Shown here: positions 57,517 to 64,000 of the stretch, piece after piece | How positions within the stretch are numbered: position 1 is the stretch's first letter | Layout: each line of letters begins with the position of its first letter | From: Steroidobacter denitrificans | GTDB taxonomy: Bacteria > Pseudomonadota > Gammaproteobacteria > Steroidobacterales > Steroidobacteraceae | Assembly (NCBI RefSeq): GCF_001579945.1 | Contig: NZ_CP011971.1 | Span: forward strand, 3,403,247 to 3,467,246 | DNA length: 64,000 nt | Direction: 5' to 3' | Notes under the pieces: generated by a model | What the model was told of the DNA's origin: nothing | The model's input: only the letters and a program-made list of their open reading frames with translations | The model's database searches: none | Position numbers and translations under genes: made by a program

Positions 57517-58614
57517 CTAAAGGCGCATTGGCATGACCACATACTTGGTATTGGGTGCCGAAGGTGTACTTAGCAGGCAACTGTTATTCGCGTCGGTCAA
57601 GCCGATCTCCACTTCGCCAGTTTCGATGACGGCCAGGGCATCGAGCAGGTAGGTCACATTGAAACCGATTTCCAATTCCTCCCCCTCGTAATCGACTTCC
57701 ACTTCTTCTTCGGCTTCCTCCTGCTCGGGATTATGGGACTGCAGGATAAGGATCCCGGGCTTAACGGCCAGACGTATGCCTCGATACTTCTCGTTGGACA
57801 AAATGGCAGTTCGCTGCAATGCAGCGCGCAAGCCGTCGCGATCCGTGCTGATACGCTTGGTCAGGGTAGGTGGGATCACGCGGCTGTATTCTGGAAACCT
57901 GCCGTCGATCAGCTTCGAAGTGAAGCGAATATCGCCAATTTGCGCACGAATATGATTGGTTCCGATCCCGAGTTCGACACTGCCGTCGCCACCGATCAGA
58001 CGCATCAGCTCCAACACGCCTTTGCGCGGTATGATGACTTGATGAAGTCCAGTGCTGTCAGCGTCCAGCGTTGTTTCACAATATGCCAGACGATGACCGT
58101 CAGTCGCGACCGTTCGCAGCATTTTCCCTTCATTTTCCAATAACATTCCATTGAGGTAATAGCGCACGTCCTGCTGCGCCATGGAAAAATGCGTCTTGTC
58201 CAGCAGCCGTTTCAACGCCGCCTGTGAAACCACCAAAGTCTGTTGGGCGTGAATATCCTCGATCGTGGGGAAATCGCTGGCGGGCAGGGTGGTCAGCGTG
58301 AAGCGACTCTTGCCGGAACGCACTGTGGCGCGCTCTCCTTCGATGGTAATCGTGATCTGCGCCTTGTCGGGCAGCGCACGAATGATGTCCAGGAATTTAC
58401 GTCCGGGCAGGGTGACTTCTCCGGCTTGTTGCAGAGCCACATGTGCCTTTGCGACCAATTCCACTTCCAGATCCGTGGCTGTCATCCATAACTGCCCCTC
58501 GCGGCTTGCCAACAATATATTTGCCAGTATCGGCATGGTCTGGCGGCGCTCCACGACGCCGATCACGGCCTGCAGCGGCGTGAGTATGGCTTCCCGCTCA
58601 GCACTGAACTTCAT
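57517..58614 (-). CDS. dnaN: DNA polymerase III sliding clamp beta subunit
   Basis: Beta clamp of 365 residues, the ring that tethers DNA polymerase III. It starts MKFSAEREAILTPLQAVIGVVERRQTMPILANIL, contains LPGRKFLDIIRALPD, SRFTLTTLPASDFP, GMLLENEGKMLRTVATDGHRLAYCE and VIPRKGVLELMRL, and ends with the hydrophobic-pocket MPMRL of the family. ATG start; it follows dnaA after a 240-bp AT-rich gap and precedes recF closely. Confidence 0.98.
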   Translation of the reverse strand: MKFSAEREAILTPLQAVIGVVERRQTMPILANILLASREGQLWMTATDLEVELVAKAHVALQQAGEVTLPGRKFLDIIRALPDKAQITITIEGERATVRSGKSRFTLTTLPASDFPTIEDIHAQQTLVVSQAALKRLLDKTHFSMAQQDVRYYLNGMLLENEGKMLRTVATDGHRLAYCETTLDADSTGLHQVIIPRKGVLELMRLIGGDGSVELGIGTNHIRAQIGDIRFTSKLIDGRFPEYSRVIPPTLTKRISTDRDGLRAALQRTAILSNEKYRGIRLAVKPGILILQSHNPEQEEAEEEVEVDYEGEELEIGFNVTYLLDALAVIETGEVEIGLTDANNSCLLSTPSAPNTKYVVMPMRL

Positions 58615-58700
58615 TGTTATTCACCTGTCCGCAGCTGTTCTTAATAAAGAATTGGATATCTAAGAATTTATGATGTTGATTATTGAAGCGCGCATGACCT

Positions 58701-58709
58701 TGTGGATAA
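58701..58709 (-). promoter_or_regulatory. DnaA box (perfect)
   Basis: TGTGGATAA on the plus strand is TTATCCACA on the minus strand, the perfect DnaA-box consensus. It sits between two AT-rich stretches in the dnaA-dnaN gap. Confidence 0.8.
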
Positions 58710-58845
58710 GGTATATTTTACCTTGTTTATCAATGGTATGTGCATTTATAAACTCTCTGGTCAAGGCGCCGTGGACCTGTCTTCAACATGTGGGTGAGCT
58801 GTGGATGGATTGCGCCTTCAAGAGACGTCATCGATATTCCACAAC

Positions 58846-58854
58846 TTATCCACC
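58846..58854 (+). promoter_or_regulatory. DnaA box (one mismatch)
   Basis: TTATCCACC differs from the TTATCCACA consensus only in the last base and abuts the dnaA stop codon. Confidence 0.6.
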
Positions 58855-60258
58855 TCATCCCGTCAGGGTTCTCAACAGGTTCGAATAGTCCTCACGAATC
58901 CGAGTATTGGACTCCCGCTGTTCCTTGATCACCTTGCAGGCATGCATTACCGTAGTGTGATCGCGGCCGCCGAAGGCATCACCGATCTCCGGCAGGCTGT
59001 GGCTGGTCAGCTCCTTCGACAAGGCCATCGCAACTTGTCTCGGGCGGGCGATCGAGCGGCTGCGTCGTTTGGACAACAGTTCAGCCACGCGGATCTTGTA
59101 ATACTCGGCCACGGTCTTCTGGATATTCTCGATGGTCACCAGGCGATCCTGCAAAGCCAGCAGGTCGCGCAGAGCGTCCTTGGCGAACTCCATGGTGATC
59201 GGCCGACCGGTGAACTGCGAGTTTGCGACTACACGCCGCAAGGCGCCTTCGAGCTCGCGCACATTCGAACGGATCCGCTTGGCGATGAAGAACGCTACCT
59301 CGTCAGGCAGGTCGACGAGCGTGGCGGCCGCCTTGCTCATCAGGATCGCCACGCAGGTTTCCAGTTCCGGCGGCTCAATCGCTACCGTCAGCCCCCAGCC
59401 GAAACGTGACTTCAAACGCTCTTCCAGGCCGTCGACTTCCTTGGGGTAGCGATCGCAGGTCAGGATGATCTGCTGCTGGCCCTCGAACAAGGCATTGAAG
59501 GTGTGAAAGAATTCTTCCTGGGAGCGGTCCTTCCCGGCGAAAAACTGGATATCGTCGATCAGCAGCGCATCCAGCGATCGGTAGGCAGTCTTGAAATCAT
59601 TGATGGTGTTGTGCTGCAGAGCCTTCACCATGTCGCCCACGAACCGTTCCGAATGTACGTAGGCGACGCGCGCCCGTTCATCCCTGGCGCGGATTACGTT
59701 GCCTACGGCATGCATCAGGTGAGTCTTGCCCAGGCCGACACCGCCGTAAATGAACAAGGGGTTATAGGCGCGTCCGGGATTTTCCGCGACTTGAATCGCC
59801 GCCGCCCGGCCCAGCTGATTGCTCTTGCCTTCGACAAAATTGTCGAAGGTGAAATCGGGATTCAAGCGGCTGCCAAGCACGGCGGGAATAGGCAGATCGC
59901 GCCCCTGGAGACGTCCTGAAGAGGAACCCGTCGTTTGTCCCAAGGTGACGACCGGACTGCGGGGGGCGGGTGGAGGGCTCGTAATCGAACCGCTCGCTGT
60001 ACGTGCCGGCAGGGTGCGAGAACCGACCTCCAGGATGACCCGTGGCAAGGGTGTCGCGCCATCGGCTTCCACCAGCTCGGAGATCCGGGCGGCGACATTA
60101 TCTCGCACCCAATCGACCACAAAGCGGTTCGGGGCCAACAGCCGCAGGGTATGCGCATCCTCTTCGGCTTGCAGGGGCCGTATCCAGGTATTGAAATGCT
60201 GCTCTGGCAGTTCCGCTTCCAGCCGATCCAGACAGCGGCGCCATAACGAACCCTGCAC
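58855..60258 (-). CDS. dnaA: Chromosomal replication initiator DnaA
   Basis: DnaA of 467 residues from a GTG start. Domain I ([26 protein letters not shown]), a linker, the AAA+ domain with [19 protein letters not shown], Walker [18 protein letters not shown], Walker [25 protein letters not shown], and the domain IV HTH ending in the DnaA-box binding signature [19 protein letters not shown]. It unwinds oriC with ATP. Transcribed away from rpmH, as is usual. Confidence 0.98.
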   Translation of the reverse strand: MQGSLWRRCLDRLEAELPEQHFNTWIRPLQAEEDAHTLRLLAPNRFVVDWVRDNVAARISELVEADGATPLPRVILEVGSRTLPARTASGSITSPPPAPRSPVVTLGQTTGSSSGRLQGRDLPIPAVLGSRLNPDFTFDNFVEGKSNQLGRAAAIQVAENPGRAYNPLFIYGGVGLGKTHLMHAVGNVIRARDERARVAYVHSERFVGDMVKALQHNTINDFKTAYRSLDALLIDDIQFFAGKDRSQEEFFHTFNALFEGQQQIILTCDRYPKEVDGLEERLKSRFGWGLTVAIEPPELETCVAILMSKAAATLVDLPDEVAFFIAKRIRSNVRELEGALRRVVANSQFTGRPITMEFAKDALRDLLALQDRLVTIENIQKTVAEYYKIRVAELLSKRRSRSIARPRQVAMALSKELTSHSLPEIGDAFGGRDHTTVMHACKVIKEQRESNTRIREDYSNLLRTLTG

Positions 60259-60571
60259 GGTCTTCGTCCCCTTTCAATGAATTCCCAGAAAACGCCGCTA
60301 TAACGGACTGTAAGTCTGCACTGCGTGCCTGGGCTCGTTCTATACCCCTGTTCCTGGCGACTGAGCCAGGCGCGAGCCTCACCCGATCATGAAGAGCCGC
60401 CCGCGGCGTTCTTCTCAAGCGTCTCAAGCGACGATGCTTCTAGCGGATTCCGATCCGATTCAGAATGACCACGAGGGTTGGTCAGGAGGGCCGTGGGCCC
60501 GGTCGGCGGTGGAACCAGAACTGAAAGGTCGACGCGTGCGAGTCGGCGAGTCTATACCGACCCGCCGCCGG

Positions 60572-60580
60572 TTATCCACA
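60572..60580 (+). promoter_or_regulatory. DnaA box (perfect) upstream of dnaA
   Basis: TTATCCACA, a perfect DnaA box, lies 314 bp upstream of the dnaA start and 230 bp upstream of rpmH. Confidence 0.75.
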
Positions 60581-60682
60581 GGGCGGGCCTCGATGCCAAT
60601 GGCATCAATGGTCTGAATGATCCACTGCGGCCGGTGTCGCCGGGTACCTCTGGTGCCTGCGCTAAATTCGCCTATATTCGTC

Positions 60683-60711
60683 TTGACAGCCGCAAGGCGG
60701 CTGCGTACTCT
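60683..60711 (+). promoter_or_regulatory. Sigma70 promoter of rpmH-rnpA
   Basis: TTGACA (60683-60688), a 17-nt spacer containing a GCCGCAAGGCGGC dyad, and TACTCT (60706-60711) form a good sigma70 promoter about 90 bp before rpmH. Confidence 0.65.
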
Positions 60712-60809
60712 TGCCGGCCTTCTTTTAGTTAACCATGTGCTTGTTTTAGCGCATGTTTCCTTCCTGCTGAAGGCCCCGAGGGTGTTGCCGCAGGGAATCA
60801 GAGAGCCCC

Positions 60810-60944
60810 ATGAAGCGTACTTACCAGCCTAGCAATCTGCATCGTCAGCGCACCCATGGTTTTCGTGCGCGCATGGCCACCAAATCCGGCCGCAAGATTC
60901 TGGCCCGCCGTCGCGCCAAGGGCCGCAAGCGCCTCGCGGTTTAA
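60810..60944 (+). CDS. rpmH: 50S ribosomal protein L34
   Basis: L34 of 44 residues: [20 protein letters not shown] at the start, then the highly basic [15 protein letters not shown] end. Complete family sequence and length. The rnpA open frame begins inside this gene in a different frame. Confidence 0.97.
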   Translation: MKRTYQPSNLHRQRTHGFRARMATKSGRKILARRRAKGRKRLAV

Positions 60945-61356
60945 AGATAAGGTCGGTCTCGAGCGCTCCTGTTCGGACTTCATCCGCCTGCGTTCTCCAA
61001 AGGCGCTGCCGTTTCAATCGGCGCAACGTCTCCGGCACAAATCTGAATTCGATCGTGTCTATCGCGAGGCACGCCGCTGCGGCGATGCCTATTTTGCGAT
61101 AGCAAGCTGTAATACCGGCCGGGCATTCCCGCGCCTGGGGCTGTCGATTGCCGGCCGTATCGTCGGTAATGCAGTGCGGCGTAACCGGATCAAGCGATTG
61201 ATCCGCGAGTCGTTCCGCCAGCATCAACACGAACTGCCGCCGGTCGACATCGTGGTCAACGCAAGATCGGGCGCGCGTACGGCGGACAATGCGGCTATTG
61301 TTCGCAGCCTGGAGAAGCATTGGCGAACCGTGATCAAGCAATGCGCATCGTCCTGA
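60856..61356 (+). CDS. rnpA: Ribonuclease P protein component, start uncertain
   Basis: RnpA, the basic protein cofactor of RNase P that binds the 5' leader of pre-tRNAs. The conserved core is [24 protein letters not shown] and the RNR motif [21 protein letters not shown]. There is no ATG, GTG or TTG in frame between the rpmH stop and this core; the only standard starts are ATG 60856 and GTG 60865, both inside rpmH in another frame, giving an unusually long 166-residue product. A non-standard start such as ATC 60982 or CTG 60988 would give a more typical ~124 residues. Confidence 0.85.
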   Translation: MVFVRAWPPNPAARFWPAVAPRAASASRFKDKVGLERSCSDFIRLRSPKALPFQSAQRLRHKSEFDRVYREARRCGDAYFAIASCNTGRAFPRLGLSIAGRIVGNAVRRNRIKRLIRESFRQHQHELPPVDIVVNARSGARTADNAAIVRSLEKHWRTVIKQCASS

Positions 61357-61628
61357 AGGCATTCATCCGGATTTACCGATACGGTGTCAGTCCCCTGCTC
61401 GGACCGAACTGCCGCTTTTATCCCAGCTGCTCCTGCTACGCCGAGGAAGCCATCGAACGGCATGGTGCCTGGCGAGGCGTAAGGCTTGCAGCTCGGCGCC
61501 TGATGCGCTGTCACCCATGGCATCCGGGTGGCTATGATCCTGTACCGCTTCCCGGTCCGCTCGAGCCTGTTCCGACCAGGCCACTTTTATCCGAGCCCGC
61601 TTCGCACGAGCCTCATTCACATGGATAA
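61341..61628 (+). CDS. yidD: YidD membrane protein insertion efficiency factor
   Basis: YidD/DUF37 protein of 95 residues that assists YidC-dependent insertion. It carries [62 protein letters not shown], the full family signature with three conserved Cys. The ATG at 61341 is inside the rnpA 3' end; a TTG at 61320 would add seven residues. Its stop overlaps the yidC start by 8 bp. The rpmH-rnpA-yidD-yidC order is standard. Confidence 0.95.
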   Translation: MRIVLKAFIRIYRYGVSPLLGPNCRFYPSCSCYAEEAIERHGAWRGVRLAARRLMRCHPWHPGGYDPVPLPGPLEPVPTRPLLSEPASHEPHSHG

Positions 61629-63306
61629 CCAACGAATATTCGTCTGGGCCGCCCTGGCCCTGGTGCTATGGCTGAACTACCAGGCTTGGCAGCGCGACTA
61701 TGCTCCACCGCCGCTGCCGGCAGCAGCCATGCAGAGCGCGGAACCCGGCGCCGCAACCACGCCGGCGTCCCAGGATATGCTACCTGACTTGCCGGCCACC
61801 CCGGCCGACGCAGCGTCGGATGTCGAGGCGTCCTCGAGCAATGCCGCTACGGCGGTACGCGCGCCGGAGGCACCCATCATCACCGTGACCACGGACGTTT
61901 TGTCGATCGACATCAGCACGCGCGGCGGTGATCTGATTCGCGCCGACTTGCTGAAATACCCGCTGGTGAAAAATCAGCCCGATGTGCCGGTCCGCCTGTT
62001 CAATCCTACCGATCCGCTGTACATCGCCCGTTCCGGCCTGCGAGTTGCCGATCAACGCCTCGAACCGACGCACCAGGCGATATACCAGAGCGCCTCCAAC
62101 GAATATCGTTTGTTTGCCGGTGAATCCAAGCTTGTCGTGCCGCTGACCTGGAGCGATGGCCAGGGTCTGACCGTAACCAAGACCTATACGTTTCATCCCG
62201 GCAGCTATCGCATCGATCTCAGCTATGACGTGGTCAATACCGCGCAGGAGCCCTGGAGGGCGGCCTCGTATGTGCAGCTGGTACGCCACTACCAGCATGT
62301 CGAACGCTCCTACTTTCGCGTCGAGACTTATGCTTACCGCGGCCCGGCCATCTATGACGGTAAGGGCTATCGCAAGCTCAAGGTGGAGGATGAGGAGGAT
62401 CGCGCCTACAAGAACAGCTTTGCGGGAGGCTGGATGGCTGCCCTGCAACATCATTTCGTCGCCGCCGCAGTCCCTCCTGCCGGGATGAATTACGACTATC
62501 AGCTTTCACTCGATAGCGACAACGACTATATATTGGGCTATCGCGGTCCGTTGGTGAGCGTGCCGGCCGGCGGCACACACCGCTTCCAGGAAACCCTGTT
62601 CGTCGGGCCGAAGCTCCAAAGCCAGTTGGAGGCCACCGGTCCGCGTCTGGAGCTGGTGGCGGACTACGGCAAACTGACAATCCTTTCCCAGCCGTTGTTC
62701 TGGCTGCTGGAAAAGGTCCATAGCCTGGTGCGCAACTGGGGCTGGTCGATCGTGATCGTCACCTTCCTGATCAAGCTGGTGTTCTACAAGCTCACTGCCG
62801 CCAGCGGCCGATCGATGGCGAAAATGCGCAATGTGGCGCCGCGCATCAAGGCGATCCAGGAGCGTTACAAGGACGATCGGGAACAGCTGGGCCGGCAGAT
62901 GATGGAGCTGTACAAGCGCGAGAAGATCAACCCGCTGGCCGGATGCCTGCCGATCGTAATTCAGATTCCGTTCTTTCTGGCGTTCTACTGGGTCCTGCTG
63001 GAAAGCGTGGAAATGCGCCAGGCACCGTTTCTGGGCTGGATCACGGATCTTTCCGCACGCGATCCGTTCTTTATCCTGCCGCTCCTGATGGGGACGGCGA
63101 TGTTCGCGCAGTTCAAGCTGCAGCCGATGCCCAGCGCGGATCCGATGCAGACCAAGATCTTCATGTTCATGCCGATCATCATGGCGGTCACCATGGCCTG
63201 GTTCCCGGCAGGCCTGGTGCTGTATTGGTTGACCAACACCTTGCTGTCGATCGCGCAGCAATGGCGTATCAACAAGCTGGTCGAGGCCGAGTCGAAGAAG
63301 ACTTAG
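61621..63306 (+). CDS. yidC: Membrane protein insertase YidC
   Basis: YidC of 561 residues: N-terminal signal anchor ([14 protein letters not shown]), a large periplasmic beta domain (about residues 90-340) and the five-helix insertase core with the hydrophilic-groove Arg in the first core helix region and the motifs [38 protein letters not shown] and [24 protein letters not shown]. It inserts inner-membrane proteins alone or with SecYEG. Start ATG at 61621, overlapping yidD. A strong hairpin follows before mnmE. Confidence 0.97.
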   Translation: MDNQRIFVWAALALVLWLNYQAWQRDYAPPPLPAAAMQSAEPGAATTPASQDMLPDLPATPADAASDVEASSSNAATAVRAPEAPIITVTTDVLSIDISTRGGDLIRADLLKYPLVKNQPDVPVRLFNPTDPLYIARSGLRVADQRLEPTHQAIYQSASNEYRLFAGESKLVVPLTWSDGQGLTVTKTYTFHPGSYRIDLSYDVVNTAQEPWRAASYVQLVRHYQHVERSYFRVETYAYRGPAIYDGKGYRKLKVEDEEDRAYKNSFAGGWMAALQHHFVAAAVPPAGMNYDYQLSLDSDNDYILGYRGPLVSVPAGGTHRFQETLFVGPKLQSQLEATGPRLELVADYGKLTILSQPLFWLLEKVHSLVRNWGWSIVIVTFLIKLVFYKLTAASGRSMAKMRNVAPRIKAIQERYKDDREQLGRQMMELYKREKINPLAGCLPIVIQIPFFLAFYWVLLESVEMRQAPFLGWITDLSARDPFFILPLLMGTAMFAQFKLQPMPSADPMQTKIFMFMPIIMAVTMAWFPAGLVLYWLTNTLLSIAQQWRINKLVEAESKKT

Positions 63307-63314
63307 CGGGATAC

Positions 63315-63341
63315 GCGGTTTCGGTCCAGGAGCGAAACCGC
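63315..63341. terminator. Hairpin between yidC and mnmE
   Basis: GCGGTTTCG (63315-63323) and CGAAACCGC (63333-63341) form a perfect 9-bp stem with a 9-nt loop, 8 nt after the yidC stop. It is followed by TGTAATCT rather than a T run, so termination may be partial. Confidence 0.55.
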
Positions 63342-63359
63342 TGTAATCTATGGTTCCTT

Positions 63360-64000
63360 ATGAACAAAGTCTCTGCTTCGGCTGATACCATCGTTGCGAT
63401 CGCAACTCCGCCGGGCCGCGGCGGCATCGGTATCTTGCGCCTGTCCGGCGCCGGAGTCACCGATATTGCACGCAGCATCCTGGGCGACGTGCCGCAGCCG
63501 CGCCAGGCCGTACTGCGCATCTTCCAGGATGCCGATGGCGACATGATCGATGGGGGCCTGGCACTTTATTTTCCCGCGCCGGCCTCCTTCACCGGCGAGG
63601 ATGTGCTCGAGCTGCATGGTCATGGCGGACCGGTGGTCATGGATCTGTTGCTGGCGCACACCCTCGAGTTGGGTGCACGTCCCGCGCAGCCCGGTGAGTT
63701 CAGTCAGCGCGCGTTCCTGAACGACAAGGTGGATCTCACCCAGGCCGAGGCCATCGCCGATCTCATCGACAGCGGTTCGGCTCAGGCGGCACGTGCTGCG
63801 ACCCGCTCCCTGCAGGGCGAGTTCTCGATGATGGTGCGTTCCTTGACAGAGGCGATCACGGAAACCCGCATGCATGTCGAGGCGGCGATCGACTTTCCCG
63901 AGGAGGAGATCGATTTCCTGGCCGATAGCCAATTGCAGGCGCGTCTGGATGGTGCGCTCGCCTTGTGCGCGCAGATCACGGCGATGGCCGGTCAGGGCGC
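63360..64000 (+). CDS. mnmE: tRNA modification GTPase MnmE (5' part, cut by window end)
   Basis: First 213 residues of MnmE/TrmE, which with MnmG makes the cmnm5 modification of U34 in tRNAs. The N-terminal tetrahydrofolate-binding domain is clear: [77 protein letters not shown] and [17 protein letters not shown] at 63360. The GTPase domain and the C-terminal Cys lie beyond the window. Whether mnmG follows is not visible. Confidence 0.96.
   Translation, partial: MNKVSASADTIVAIATPPGRGGIGILRLSGAGVTDIARSILGDVPQPRQAVLRIFQDADGDMIDGGLALYFPAPASFTGEDVLELHGHGGPVVMDLLLAHTLELGARPAQPGEFSQRAFLNDKVDLTQAEAIADLIDSGSAQAARAATRSLQGEFSMMVRSLTEAITETRMHVEAAIDFPEEEIDFLADSQLQARLDGALALCAQITAMAGQG

Larger units (their letters stand above)
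58615..58854. other. Candidate oriC between dnaA and dnaN
   Basis: A 240-bp gap noticeably richer in AT than its surroundings, with AT-rich stretches at about 58640-58690 (TTCTTAATAAAGAATT...) and 58710-58735 that could unwind. It holds one perfect DnaA box (58701-58709, minus), one near-perfect box (58846-58854, TTATCCACC) and weaker relatives such as TTATCAATG near 58726-58734 and TATTCCACA at 58835-58843. The dnaN promoter probably lies here too. The dnaA-rpmH gap is the alternative origin location and has a single perfect box. Confidence 0.65.
60259..60809. other. dnaA-rpmH divergent intergenic region
   Basis: A 551-bp gap with no credible gene. It contains the divergent dnaA and rpmH promoters, one perfect DnaA box at 60572-60580 and a short palindromic CCAATGGCATCAATGG-type stretch near 60596-60611. 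Most of it is GC-rich, unlike the dnaA-dnaN gap, so I rank it second as an origin candidate. The box may instead autoregulate dnaA. Confidence 0.5.

Noticed and set aside
57500..57580. Extended N-terminus of RecF overlapping dnaN
   Set aside because: The 27 extra residues are the dnaN 3' end in another frame; the RecF family starts at LTRIDIENFR.

Overview
This window is about 64 kb of GC-rich chromosome spanning the replication-origin region of a gammaproteobacterium. The placement rests on gene content and order: dnaA-dnaN-recF-gyrB diverging from rpmH-rnpA-yidD-yidC-mnmE, an rpoZ-spoT-ridA-recG run, rhodanese-grxC-secB-gpsA, glnA-DUF4124-ntrB-ntrC, an aa3 oxidase cluster with SURF1/SCO/CtaA, and glyQS-plsC. 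The mix resembles non-enteric lineages around Xanthomonadales, Nevskiales or Steroidobacterales more than Enterobacterales. That narrower placement is inference. I found no rRNA, tRNA, CRISPR, prophage or insertion sequence, and almost every gene is a housekeeping gene.

Layout. (1) 0-3.3 kb, minus strand: parA, rsmG, an AcuI/YhdH reductase and a diheme cytochrome c4. (2) 3.6-9.7 kb, plus: rpoZ-spoT-ridA-recG-ubiA. (3) 9.9-11.9 kb: bioB and bioC. (4) 12-19.8 kb: a complete aa3-type cytochrome c oxidase locus (subunits II, I, III, Cox11, SURF1, an SCO-like protein, heme A synthase) with small membrane proteins, including a 40-residue ORF and an antisense DUF2909 gene. (5) 20-36.3 kb: a doubled VanZ protein, a lipoprotein, uvrD, trkA-trkH, PBP1b with a TPR lipoprotein that looks like its activator (LpoP type), dtd, tatABC and two peptide transporters (POT, OPT). 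(6) 36.4-44.2 kb: ctpA and envC (minus), rhodanese-grxC-secB-gpsA (plus), trmL, and a class 1B dihydroorotate dehydrogenase. (7) 44.2-49.5 kb: ntrC-ntrB-DUF4124-glnA with a readable sigma54 promoter and NtrC sites. (8) 49.5-53.2 kb: glyQ-glyS-plsC. (9) 53.6-64 kb: gyrB, recF, dnaN, oriC-like sequence and dnaA leftward; rpmH, rnpA, yidD, yidC and truncated mnmE rightward.

Points that stand out. Two intergenic hairpins 18 kb apart share an identical 16-nt loop, while their long stems differ by six compensatory base-pair changes; this is my best candidate for an undescribed element. RecF carries a ~120-residue low-complexity insert inside its ATPase head, and two parS palindromes lie inside the recF coding sequence. 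rsmG-parA is 58 kb away on the opposite side of oriC from mnmE, which suggests an inversion about the origin. rnpA has no standard start codon after rpmH. About two thirds of the genes left of the origin are on the plus strand, i.e. head-on to leftward replication.
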